From Paenibacillus albidus (lineage in GTDB: Bacteria > Bacillota > Bacilli > Paenibacillales > Paenibacillaceae): a stretch of DNA of 64,000 bases. The notes beneath the pieces were generated by a model. It was given only the letters and a program-made list of their open reading frames with translations, was not told the origin of the DNA and ran no database searches. This document shows, one piece after another, positions 1-8,041 of the stretch (positions are counted from its first letter, which is position 1; every line of letters begins with the position of its first letter). A program made the position numbers and the translations under genes. The stretch is from positions 94,050-158,049 of the forward strand of contig NZ_BMKR01000015.1 in NCBI RefSeq assembly GCF_014644435.1. The letters are read 5' to 3'.

Positions 1-221
1 CGCCGGATTTGACTTTCGAGAAGATGGCTGAAGTTCCGGTAAGCGAGATCCAGAAGCATGTGCATAATGAAAGTGTGTTTATCAAAGCACAGATGGAGGA
101 TATGCTGACCCTCGCTGCAGACCAGAATTTTGTACCTGTCGTGGACGCCGAAGGCCTGTTTATCGGAATTATCCGCCGCAAGGATATCATTGAATATTAC
201 ACCCGTAACATTATGGATTGA
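1..221 (+). CDS. CBS-domain protein, C-terminal part (cut by window edge)
   Basis: This is the last 70-odd residues of a protein whose start lies upstream; the frame is open to the first base, so the in-frame TTG at 9 need not be the start. The visible part matches the second half of a CBS domain: a run ending in FVPVVDAEG, then LFIGIIRRKDIIEYY. CBS pairs bind adenine nucleotides, and short stand-alone CBS proteins of Firmicutes (CbpB/DarB type) bind c-di-AMP; whether this one is of that type cannot be judged from the tail. A hairpin follows at 244-304. Confidence 0.75.
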   Translation, partial: PDLTFEKMAEVPVSEIQKHVHNESVFIKAQMEDMLTLAADQNFVPVVDAEGLFIGIIRRKDIIEYYTRNIMD

Positions 222-243
222 AAGCGTTATTCCCCAAGAAATA

Positions 244-304
244 AGGGGCTGTCTCCCGCAGGTCTATCGAATGAATCGACAGATCTGTCAGGGAGACAGC
301 CCCT
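244..304. terminator. Convergent terminator hairpin
   Basis: A 14-bp perfect inverted repeat, AGGGGCTGTCTCCC at 244-257 and its complement at 291-304, encloses a smaller inner hairpin. It lies between the convergent CBS gene and map. Thymine-rich sequence follows on the minus strand, so it probably ends map and perhaps both genes. The outer stem is shared with hairpins at 2922-2970 and 11510-11552. Confidence 0.75.
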
Positions 305-323
305 GTGTCATGCCAAAAGATGT

Positions 324-1070
324 TTACAGCTCAGTCAGAATGACCGGTCCATCCGCGGTTATAGCCAAAGTATGCTCATATTGTGCAGATAGTCCGCCAT
401 CGATCGTCCTGGCCGTCCACCCGTCCTGATCCACCTTCGTCCGGTGGCTTCCGGTGTTCAGCATCGGCTCAATCGTAAAGACCATGCCTTCTTTGAGGCG
501 CGGCCCTTTGCCGGCAGGACCATAATGCGGAACCTCGGGTGCTTCATGCATGTCGGAACCAATCCCGTGCCCGATGAAATCACGGACCACACCGTATCCT
601 TTGGACTCCGCATAGACTTGAATCGCATGGGCCACATCGCCGATCCGATTCCCTGCCACCGCCTGCTCAATCCCGAGGAACAACGATTCCTTTGTAGTCA
701 GCAAGAGCTTCGACGCTTCTTCACTGATCGTCCCCACCCCGTATGACCAGGCTGAATCCGCCAGCCACCCGTTCAGGTTAACCACCATGTCAATGGTGAC
801 AATATCACCTTCTTTGAGTTTCTCCTTCTTCGGAAATCCGTGGCAGATCACATCGTTCACAGATGCGCAAGTCGCATAAGGATACCCGTGATACCCTTTT
901 TGTTCAGGAGTTGCGCCTTGAGATAATATGAATTTCTCTGCAAATTCGTCAATTTCCCAGGTCGTGATCCCCGGCTGAATCAGCTGTTCGATTTGCCGAT
1001 GGCATTCTGCAAGTATTTTGCCGGCCGCACGCATTTTTTCAATTTCTTCGTGGGTCTTGATAATAATCAT
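324..1070 (-). CDS. map: Methionine aminopeptidase, type I
   Basis: Removes the N-terminal methionine from new proteins in the cytoplasm. The 248-residue length is usual for bacterial type I enzymes. The five metal ligands are visible: D94 (TIDMVV), D105 (LADSAW), H168 (IGHGIG), E201 (TIEPML) and E232 (YEHTL); H77 in ICHGFP is the substrate-contacting histidine. A GAGGCG ribosome site precedes the ATG. It is not beside secY/adk/infA, where the housekeeping map copy usually sits in Firmicutes, so this may be a second copy; that is inference. Transcribed alone, divergent from the mannanase gene. Confidence 0.93.
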   Translation of the reverse strand: MIIIKTHEEIEKMRAAGKILAECHRQIEQLIQPGITTWEIDEFAEKFILSQGATPEQKGYHGYPYATCASVNDVICHGFPKKEKLKEGDIVTIDMVVNLNGWLADSAWSYGVGTISEEASKLLLTTKESLFLGIEQAVAGNRIGDVAHAIQVYAESKGYGVVRDFIGHGIGSDMHEAPEVPHYGPAGKGPRLKEGMVFTIEPMLNTGSHRTKVDQDGWTARTIDGGLSAQYEHTLAITADGPVILTEL

Positions 1071-1277
1071 AAATTCGCCTCTTCATCTGATATAATCGTT
1101 CTGCTCTTATATTATGAAAGAAAAACTGCAAAAATCCAAATTTTTTGCTGCCTGTTCCGATTTTATTGATTTTGCATCCATAAAAAGAAGGTATTTACAT
1201 TTTTGTAGCGAATCTTCTTCAGCAGAATACACCCGGACTTCAGAAACATCCAAATCGAACAGAGGAGGAAGTTGAAG

Positions 1278-2897
1278 ATGAGGAATACGCTCTGCTTCAC
1301 GTTTCGGAGAATGAGCCTGATGGTGGCCATTCTGGTTCTGATCAGTACTTTTGCCTGGCCCAGCCAGCAAGCCGAGGCTGCAGCTGTACCTGTCAAGGGT
1401 TTTTATGTAAGCGGAACCAATCTAATGGACGCTACCGGCAGCCCTTTTATCATGCGGGGAGTCAACCATGCTCATACCTGGTACAAAAATGATCTTACCG
1501 CCGCCATCCCCGCCATTGCCGCCACTGGCTCAAATACCGTGCGGATTGTACTTTCGAACGGCAGCCGCTGGTCACAGGACACACTGTCCGAGGTTCAAGC
1601 CATTCTTGCCCTCTGCGATCAATATAAGCTTACCGCCATGCTTGAAGTGCATGATGCAACCGGGTCGGATCATCCATCCGATCTAAATGCTGCTGTCAAC
1701 TACTGGATCAGTATCAAGGATGCCCTGATTGGCAAGGAAGACCGGGTCATCGTCAATATCGCCAATGAATGGTATGGTTCCTGGAATACAGACACCTGGT
1801 CCAGCGGCTATCAGTCAGCGATTCCGGCCCTTCGGAACGCAGGCATCAGGAACACCCTTGTGGTCGATGCCGCTGGCTATGGGCAGTATCCGAACTCGAT
1901 ATTTACCGCCGGCAAAACAGTGTTTGACAGCGATCCGCTGAAAAATACGATTTTCTCGATCCACATGTATGAATATTCCGGCGGCAATGCGGCGACCGTC
2001 ACGAGCAATATTGACAACGCTTTAGTCATCGGGGTACCGGTCATCATCGGAGAATTTGGAGACCGGCATACCAGCGGCGATGTGGACGAAGACACCATTA
2101 TGAGTTATTCCCGGCAAAAAGGAGTAGGCTGGCTGGCCTGGTCATGGTACGGCAATGGCGGCGGCGTTGAATATCTGGACCTGGCCACCGGCCCCGCCGG
2201 AACACTCACAGCCTGGGGCAGCAAGGTGGTGAACGGCGTAAACGGCACATTGGCTACCTCCGTGTTGAACAAAATCTATACTACACCCGGGTATCAGCCT
2301 GTGCCTGATGGAGGTACGACGCCTACGGCCACACCTTCCCCGACAGCATCGGCCACTCCTGCACCCACCACTACCCCTGGACCCACCGTGACGCCTGGGC
2401 CGACTGCCACACCTACCGCGACGGCTCAACCTACGGCTGAACCTGCCGGCAATCTGGTGGTAGAGTATCGTGCCGGAGACACCCATGCTGCGGATAATCA
2501 GATCAAACCTTATTTCAACATCAAAAACAACGGCAGCACCGCCGTCAACCTGAGCGAGCTGCAGCTCCGTTATTATTTCACCAAGGAGGGCACACAGACT
2601 TTGAATGCCACCATTGACTGGGCTCAGGTGGGCGCGGAGCGGATCACCCCGGCTTTTGCAGCTGCGAGTGGAACGAATGCCGATACGTACCTGGAGCTGA
2701 GCTTCACCTCTTCGGCAGGCATGATCCCGGCCGGTGGCCAGACCGGGGATATTCAGCTGCGGGTCCACAAGAGCGATTGGAGCAATTTCAATGAAGCCAA
2801 TGATTTCTCTTTCGATCCGTTAAAGACCGCCTATGCCAGTTGGGATCAGGTGACCTTGCATCAGAACGGAGCGCTGGTTTGGGGCATCGCCCCTTAA
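1278..2897 (+). CDS. Secreted GH5 beta-mannanase with C-terminal CBM3
   Basis: Predicted to cut beta-1,4-mannan backbones outside the cell. From the ATG at 1278 (GAGGAGGA 8 nt upstream; a TTG at 1272 sits too close) there is a signal peptide ending near AEAAA, then a GH5 domain of the bacterial mannanase subfamily (GH5_8 type: RGVNHAHTW, LEVHDATG, NIANEW, IIGEFG). In numbering from the TTG at 1272 the acid/base is E166 and the nucleophile E261. A Thr/Pro linker of about 50 residues leads to a roughly 150-residue CBM3, a cellulose-binding module with NLVVEYRAGD at its start. A terminator follows at 2922-2970. Confidence 0.92.
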   Translation: MRNTLCFTFRRMSLMVAILVLISTFAWPSQQAEAAAVPVKGFYVSGTNLMDATGSPFIMRGVNHAHTWYKNDLTAAIPAIAATGSNTVRIVLSNGSRWSQDTLSEVQAILALCDQYKLTAMLEVHDATGSDHPSDLNAAVNYWISIKDALIGKEDRVIVNIANEWYGSWNTDTWSSGYQSAIPALRNAGIRNTLVVDAAGYGQYPNSIFTAGKTVFDSDPLKNTIFSIHMYEYSGGNAATVTSNIDNALVIGVPVIIGEFGDRHTSGDVDEDTIMSYSRQKGVGWLAWSWYGNGGGVEYLDLATGPAGTLTAWGSKVVNGVNGTLATSVLNKIYTTPGYQPVPDGGTTPTATPSPTASATPAPTTTPGPTVTPGPTATPTATAQPTAEPAGNLVVEYRAGDTHAADNQIKPYFNIKNNGSTAVNLSELQLRYYFTKEGTQTLNATIDWAQVGAERITPAFAAASGTNADTYLELSFTSSAGMIPAGGQTGDIQLRVHKSDWSNFNEANDFSFDPLKTAYASWDQVTLHQNGALVWGIAP

Positions 2898-2921
2898 GCA
2901 GCAGGGTCCCTCTTCATAGTG

Positions 2922-2970
2922 AAAAGGCTGTCTCTTATGCAGGATTTCCTGCAAAAAGAAACAGCCTTTT
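2922..2970. terminator. Bidirectional terminator
   Basis: Outer stem AAAAGGCTGT / ACAGCCTTTT with an inner perfect hairpin GCAGGATTTCCTGC. Adenines precede and thymines follow, so it can stop both the mannanase and the convergent cysI transcript. Confidence 0.85.
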
Positions 2971-3000
2971 TCATTTTGATAACCTGTTCCGCATACCTGC

Positions 3001-4725
3001 TCAGTTGTGGAAGTTGGTACCAGACGTCGTAGCAGTGACATAACCGGCACGGATGACGAAATCCCCAAAATGTTCGCCTTGCTCCCGTTCCTTGGCATAA
3101 CGGTGAAGAATGGGCGTAAGCGTCCCGATGATTTCCTGCTCGCCGATATTCTCCTTGTAGATCTTGTTGAGCCGGTCGCCAGTAAATCCGGCGCCCATAT
3201 ACATATTGTATTTGCCCGGCGACTTGCCGATGAACGAGATTTCACCCAGTGCCGGTCTCGCGCACCCGTTCGGGCAGCCTGTCATACGGATGATAATTTC
3301 TTTATCACGCAAGCCGGCCTCATCAATAACCAGCTCCAGCTTATCAATCAATGAAGGCATATAACGTTCGGCTTCGGCCATAGCCAGACCGCAGGTCGGC
3401 AAGGCGACACAGGACATCGAACTCCGCCGCAGCGCTGAGAAGTGCTGGCCGTCTGTAAGTCCGTATTTCTCTACAAGCTCTACAACCTTGCGTTTCTTCG
3501 CATTCGGGATATTGGCAATCGTTACATTCTGATTTGGTGTCAGGCGGAAGTCTCCGGTATGCAGCTTCGCGATCTCACGCAGTCCCGTCATCAGGGCATA
3601 TCCTTCCTGATCATGAATCCGGCCGCTCTGGACGTAGAGCGTGAGGTTCCATTTGCCGTTGCTTCCTTTCACCCAGCCGTAACGGTCTCCGTTATGATCG
3701 AAATGAAATTCACGTGCCGCCTCCAGCTGCCAGCCCAGACGCTCATGCAGTTCATCGACGAACCATTCCAGACCGTGGCGGTCAATGGTGTACTTAAACC
3801 GTGCGTTCTTGCGCACGGAACGGTTGCCGTAATCACGCTGAATCGTAACCGTCTTCTCCGCCAGATCCACAATCTGTTCCGGACGGCAGAAGCCGATGAC
3901 CCGCCCCAGCTGCGGATAGGTGCTGGTATCGCCATGCGTCATCCCCATTCCGCCGCCTACGGTCACGTTGAAGCCAATCAGCCGGCCTTCTTCCAGAATC
4001 GCAATGAATCCGAGATCCTGGGAGAAAACATCCACATCATTCGACGGTGGAACGGCGAGGGCAATCTTGAATTTACGGGGTAAATAGACCGGACCGTAAA
4101 TCGGTTCCACTTCTGCCCCGGTTGCCTGGGTGTCTACAACCTTCTCGCCGTCCAGCCAAATTTCATGGTAGGCTTTGGTCCGTGGTGCCAGGTGGTCGCT
4201 AAGCTTGCGCGCCCAGTCATACACTTCTCCGTGAACCTCCGATTGATAGGGGTTCGGGTTGCTCATTACATTACGGTTCACGTCGCCGCAGGCGGCGAGT
4301 GTGGTCAGCAGCGTATCATTAATGGTTTTGATCGTTTTCTTCAAGTTCCATTTCAGGACGCCATGCATTTGAAACGCTTGCCTGGTCGTCACACGCAGTG
4401 TGCCGTTGCCGTATTTATGGGCCAGCTCATCGATAACCAGCCACTGCGCCGGTGTAGCGACACCGCCCGGGGCTACTATCCGCAGCATGAACTGGAAGGC
4501 CGGTTCAAGCTTCTGCCGTTCCCGTTCATTACGCAGATCACGGTCATCCTGCATGTAGCTGCCGTGAAATTTGAGGAGCCGGTTCTCATCCTCAGGCAAA
4601 CCTCCGGTGATCGGATTGTTCAGGGTCTCAACAAGCGCCCCCCGCAGATAATTGCTGTTTATCTTAATATGCTCAACATCGCTTGGAGGTCCGCCGATGG
4701 GCTTTACCGCTTCTTTTTTAACCAT
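3001..4725 (-). CDS. cysI: Sulfite reductase (NADPH) hemoprotein beta subunit
   Basis: Reduces sulfite to sulfide with siroheme and a [4Fe-4S] cluster in assimilatory sulfur metabolism. At 574 residues it has the family's normal length. The cluster cysteines are C439 and C445 (CVALPTCG) and C484 and C488 (TGCPNGCARP). GGAAGGAG stands 9 nt before the ATG. It follows cysJ with a 54-bp gap, so the two subunits are very probably co-transcribed from the cysJ leader. Confidence 0.96.
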   Translation of the reverse strand: MVKKEAVKPIGGPPSDVEHIKINSNYLRGALVETLNNPITGGLPEDENRLLKFHGSYMQDDRDLRNERERQKLEPAFQFMLRIVAPGGVATPAQWLVIDELAHKYGNGTLRVTTRQAFQMHGVLKWNLKKTIKTINDTLLTTLAACGDVNRNVMSNPNPYQSEVHGEVYDWARKLSDHLAPRTKAYHEIWLDGEKVVDTQATGAEVEPIYGPVYLPRKFKIALAVPPSNDVDVFSQDLGFIAILEEGRLIGFNVTVGGGMGMTHGDTSTYPQLGRVIGFCRPEQIVDLAEKTVTIQRDYGNRSVRKNARFKYTIDRHGLEWFVDELHERLGWQLEAAREFHFDHNGDRYGWVKGSNGKWNLTLYVQSGRIHDQEGYALMTGLREIAKLHTGDFRLTPNQNVTIANIPNAKKRKVVELVEKYGLTDGQHFSALRRSSMSCVALPTCGLAMAEAERYMPSLIDKLELVIDEAGLRDKEIIIRMTGCPNGCARPALGEISFIGKSPGKYNMYMGAGFTGDRLNKIYKENIGEQEIIGTLTPILHRYAKEREQGEHFGDFVIRAGYVTATTSGTNFHN

Positions 4726-4779
4726 TGTTGCTATCTCCTTCCGCTATCATTCGCCTGCTATTTATTATTGCTCAGTACC

Positions 4780-6642
4780 TTAATACACGTCACGTTGATA
4801 ACGCTGTGCCTGCTGCAGATTCTCAAGGTAAGCCGACGCTTCTTCCGGGCTCATGCCGCCCTCTTCCTGAATCACTGTAACGAGTGCCGCATGCACATCA
4901 TGCGCCATATGCTTCTCATCGCCGCAGACATAAATATGGGCACCCGCCTGCAGCCACTCGTACAGCTCCTTGCTCTTCTCCAGAATCCGGTGCTGCACGT
5001 AGACTTTCTCTTCGGTATCGCGCGAGAATGCTACGTCAAGCTTGGTCAGTACGCCTTCTTTCAGCATGCGCTGCCAATCCGTCTGATAGAGGAAATCCGT
5101 TACAAAATGCCGGTCGCCGTAGAACAGCCAAGTCTTGCCATCAGCACCCAGCTCTTCTCTTTCTTCCAGAAAGGAGCGGAAAGGAGCAACGCCTGTACCC
5201 GGACCGATCATAATGACCGGAGCAGCCGGGTTCGCTGGAAGCTTGAAATTCGGATTCTGCTGGATATAGATAGGCAGCGTATCCCCCGCTTGCACCCGTT
5301 CCGCACAATGTACGGAGCAGACGCCGAAGCGTTCGCGTCCATGGGCCTGATAACGTACGGCCCGGACCGTAAAATGAACTTCATCCGGGTTGGCCTTGTT
5401 GCTGCTCGATATGGAATAGAGACGGGCAGGCAGCTTGCGCAGGATCGTTACAAAGCTGCGGGCGGAAACCTGCCAAGGTCCGAAGTCCTGGATCAGATCC
5501 AGCAGATCGCGGCCCTGAATATAATCTTTGAGCTCCTGCTGCCGCTCAGGGGCCAGCAGCTCGCTGAGTTTGCCATTCGATGATAATGGGGCAGCCTGCT
5601 CCAGGAGCGGCTTGGTCAGTACCGTAATTTCATAATGATGGCTCAAGGCTTCGTGCAAAGGACCTTCTTCACCTTTTTTATTCAGAGGTACAGGTTCATC
5701 AGCGTTCCAGCCCATGGCCTGAATGATGGCACCCACCAGCTCCGGATGGTTCTCCGGGTAGACACCGAGGGAGTCCCCTGGCTCAAAAGCCAGTCCTGAA
5801 CCTTCCAGGGACAGCTCCAAATGGCGTGTCTCCCGGTCCGATCCACGGCCGTTCAGGTTCAGGTTCTCCAGCACTTCGGCGCGGAAAGGGTTGTTGCGGG
5901 TGTAGGCCGATTCCTGAATGCCGGTGTCTTCAGCAGCCACCACCGCTTCTGCGGCAATCTCTGGTGCATCCAGTCTGCCGTTCAAAGCCTGGATGACATT
6001 TTGCACCCACTCTGCAACTTGCTCGTCATAATCCAGATCGCAATCGACACGCGGGCTCAGGCGCTGCGCACCAAGTTCCTCCAGACGCTGATCGAAATCC
6101 TTGCCTGTCTGGCAAAAGAATTCGTAAGAGGTGTCTCCAAGCGCCAACACCGAGAATCGCAGACTCTCCAATTGAGGCGCACGTTTGCTGTAGAGGAATT
6201 CATGGAAGGCCTTCGCATTATCCGGCGGTTCGCCTTCACCATGTGTACTTGCCAGGATCAGCAGGTTCTCCACCTTTTTGAGCCCATTCGTTTTAAATTG
6301 GTTCATCGCGGATACCGTGACCTGGAAGCCCTGTTCTTCGAGCCTTCGGGACAAGCTTGCCGCCAGCCGCTGGCAATTGCCGGTCTGGGAACCGAACAGC
6401 ACAGTGACTTCGCGGGATACAGGCTGGCTAGGTGCAGCAGCGGCTTCCGGTGCTTGCGGTGCTTGCGGAGCTGCGGCCAACGGCAGCACAGTCGCAGGAA
6501 CCTGAGCAGCAGCTGTGCTGATTGCGGAGAAATACCCGCTGATCCAATTTCGCTGCGCCTCCGTCAGGGTTGGCAATAGGCGGTTGAGGAGCTCAATCTG
6601 GCTCTCGTTAAAGGGACTGTTCGTTACCTGTAGTTGCAACAA
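4780..6642 (-). CDS. cysJ: Sulfite reductase flavoprotein alpha subunit
   Basis: Passes electrons from NADPH through FAD and FMN to CysI. The 620-residue protein begins with a roughly 80-residue region ending in an Ala/Pro linker, then a flavodoxin domain (VTVLFGSQTGNCQRLA), an FAD-binding domain (ARLYSISSS) and an NADPH-binding domain (GPGTGVAPFRSFLEER), ending in the typical QRDVY tail. The start is a TTG behind AGGAGAGG; a second TTG follows at once. First gene of the cysJI operon. Its 5' region holds several palindromes but no SAM or T-box riboswitch that I can recognise. Confidence 0.95.
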   Translation of the reverse strand: MLQLQVTNSPFNESQIELLNRLLPTLTEAQRNWISGYFSAISTAAAQVPATVLPLAAAPQAPQAPEAAAAPSQPVSREVTVLFGSQTGNCQRLAASLSRRLEEQGFQVTVSAMNQFKTNGLKKVENLLILASTHGEGEPPDNAKAFHEFLYSKRAPQLESLRFSVLALGDTSYEFFCQTGKDFDQRLEELGAQRLSPRVDCDLDYDEQVAEWVQNVIQALNGRLDAPEIAAEAVVAAEDTGIQESAYTRNNPFRAEVLENLNLNGRGSDRETRHLELSLEGSGLAFEPGDSLGVYPENHPELVGAIIQAMGWNADEPVPLNKKGEEGPLHEALSHHYEITVLTKPLLEQAAPLSSNGKLSELLAPERQQELKDYIQGRDLLDLIQDFGPWQVSARSFVTILRKLPARLYSISSSNKANPDEVHFTVRAVRYQAHGRERFGVCSVHCAERVQAGDTLPIYIQQNPNFKLPANPAAPVIMIGPGTGVAPFRSFLEEREELGADGKTWLFYGDRHFVTDFLYQTDWQRMLKEGVLTKLDVAFSRDTEEKVYVQHRILEKSKELYEWLQAGAHIYVCGDEKHMAHDVHAALVTVIQEEGGMSPEEASAYLENLQQAQRYQRDVY

Positions 6643-6727
6643 TATCCACCTCTCCTAAACATGAAATCTAGTAGTTTCATAGATTAACTGATAGCAATCC
6701 CGAATCCTGATCACACTGCTTCCGCGA

Positions 6728-6741
6728 GCTTACCGGTAAGC
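6728..6741. promoter_or_regulatory. 14-bp palindrome upstream of cysJ
   Basis: GCTTACCGGTAAGC is a perfect palindrome about 90 bp upstream of the cysJ start. It may be an operator for a sulfur regulator (CysL- or CymR-like), but I cannot match it to a known site. Confidence 0.35.
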
Positions 6742-6823
6742 ATGAGAGACAGCATTAGATCGTCATGGATTCAGGCTAACATAATTACAGAAAACGATCA
6801 ATGAACTAGCAAACCCCTAATTT

Positions 6824-6839
6824 TTGTATTTTAATACAA
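6824..6839. promoter_or_regulatory. 16-bp inverted repeat upstream of cysJ
   Basis: TTGTATT-TT-AATACAA is a perfect AT-rich inverted repeat about 185 bp upstream of cysJ. AT-rich dyads are typical of CymR-type or LysR-type sites in Firmicutes; the assignment is a guess. Confidence 0.35.
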
Positions 6840-6850
6840 TAATAGAGATA

Positions 6851-6898
6851 AAAAGCGAAAAAACCGCTTATATCAGAGTAAATCACTCCGATTTAAGC
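6851..6898 (-). terminator. Rho-independent terminator downstream of the repeat array
   Basis: On the minus strand a 14-bp stem (12 matches, 6866-6879 with 6885-6898) and 5-nt loop is followed by GGTTTTTTCGCTTTTT. It sits after the 51-bp repeat array and before the cysJ leader, so a transcript from lspA could read through the array and stop here. Confidence 0.75.
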
Positions 6899-7012
6899 AG
6901 CTTCATCACAAAAAATGATAAGTTGTATTAGATAAAATGATAAAGATTTTGATAAAAAAGCGCCTATTATTTGCTTTTCTTTTACCAGCGGAGACTGGCC
7001 TGAACAGCTAAT

Positions 7013-7540
7013 GCCTTCCAGCCGAGCTGTTTCCGCTACAGCTACTCATCCTAAGGCATTTTTGCCTTCCAATCGAGCTGTTTCCGCTGCAGCTGCTCAT
7101 CCTAAGGCATTTTTGCCTTTCAGCCGAGCTGTTTTCGCTAGAGCTGCCCATCCTAAGGCATTTTTGCCTTCCAATCGAGCTGTTTCAGCTACAACTGCCC
7201 ATCCTAAGGCATTTTTGCCTTCCAATCGAGCTGTTTCAGCTACAGCTACCCATCCTAAGCCATTTTTGCCTTCCAATCGAGCTGTTTCCGCTACAGCTGC
7301 CCATCCTAAGGCATTTTTGCCTTCCAATCGAGCTGTTTCCGCTGCAGCTGCTCATCCTAAGGCATTTTGCCTTCCAGCCGAGCTGTTTCCGCTACAGCTG
7401 CCCATCCTAAGGCATTTTTGCCTTTCAGCCGAGCTGTTTCCGCTACAGCTGCCCATCCTAAGGCATTTTTGCCTTTCAGTCGAGCTTTTTCCGCTGCAGC
7501 TGCTCATCCTAAGGCATAGTTTTTGCCTTCCAACCGGAGC
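7013..7540. repeat. 51-bp minisatellite, about 10 units, two hairpins per unit
   Basis: Ten tandem units of 51 bp (one is 50 bp, the last carries a 3-bp insertion) run without a gap. Each unit holds AGCTGT-loop-ACAGCT and AAGGCA-TTTT-TGCCTT. Some substitutions in the first arm (acagct to gcagct) keep a G-U pair. The array can be read as a 17-residue repeat peptide, but one unit shifts frame, there is no ribosome site and the length is a multiple of 3, so I do not call it coding. It lies between lspA (3' side) and the cysJ leader. Confidence 0.9.
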
Positions 7541-7558
7541 GCCTGACTGCCTCCCGGC

Positions 7559-8020
7559 TCAAAGCTGATAAGGCTTGCGTTGTCTGAAATGACTCACAAT
7601 CCAGTGCGCCACGAGCAGCAGCATCCCCAGATTGATCGCGACATCCGCCAGATTGAGTATGCCGCCGCTTTTTCCAAAGACCAGAAAATCGGTAACCTTA
7701 TGAAACAGAAACCGGTCAATGGCGTTGCCTATAGCTCCGCCTGCCAGAAAAGCTGCCGCCGTCTCCATCAAGCGGCCTTTGATCTCGCCTTTGCGGCGAT
7801 AATAAAGAATGGCCGCAACAAAACCTACCGCTATAATCACAAAATACCGTCCATATCCCTGAAATGAACTAAAAGCCGCCCCACTGTTCTCGTAATGGGT
7901 GAATGTCAGGTAATCGTTCCAGAACGGAAGGGTCTCGCCTACCAGCATATGGGAGCGGACCAGCCCTTTGGAGACCTGGTCAGCCATAATGACCAATACG
8001 GAAATCACATAAAAAAGCAA
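7559..8020 (-). CDS. lspA: Lipoprotein signal peptidase (signal peptidase II)
   Basis: Membrane aspartyl protease that cleaves signal peptides of lipoproteins at the lipobox. At 153 residues with four hydrophobic segments it fits the family. The catalytic pair is D102 (GNAIDR) and D126 (NLADVAIN). The start is a TTG behind GAGGGGG. It is not next to rluD/pyrR as in many Firmicutes, so it could be a second copy. It begins 21 bp downstream of the LuxR gene's stop and may share its transcript. Confidence 0.92.
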   Translation of the reverse strand: MLFYVISVLVIMADQVSKGLVRSHMLVGETLPFWNDYLTFTHYENSGAAFSSFQGYGRYFVIIAVGFVAAILYYRRKGEIKGRLMETAAAFLAGGAIGNAIDRFLFHKVTDFLVFGKSGGILNLADVAINLGMLLLVAHWIVSHFRQRKPYQL

Positions 8021-8041
8021 ATTTATCCCCCTCTCTCCCGC

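Noticed and set aside
4165..5583. 472-codon plus-strand open frame
   Set aside because: It lies entirely opposite cysI and cysJ, which have clear domain motifs and ribosome sites.
6643..6900. Possible T-box or SAM riboswitch before cysJ
   Set aside because: No AGGGTGGNACCGCG T-box sequence and no SAM-riboswitch core were found on the minus strand.
7011..7568. Open frame of 185 codons over the first minisatellite
   Set aside because: It is a by-product of 51-bp units (a multiple of 3); no ribosome site, no stable family match, and one unit breaks the frame.
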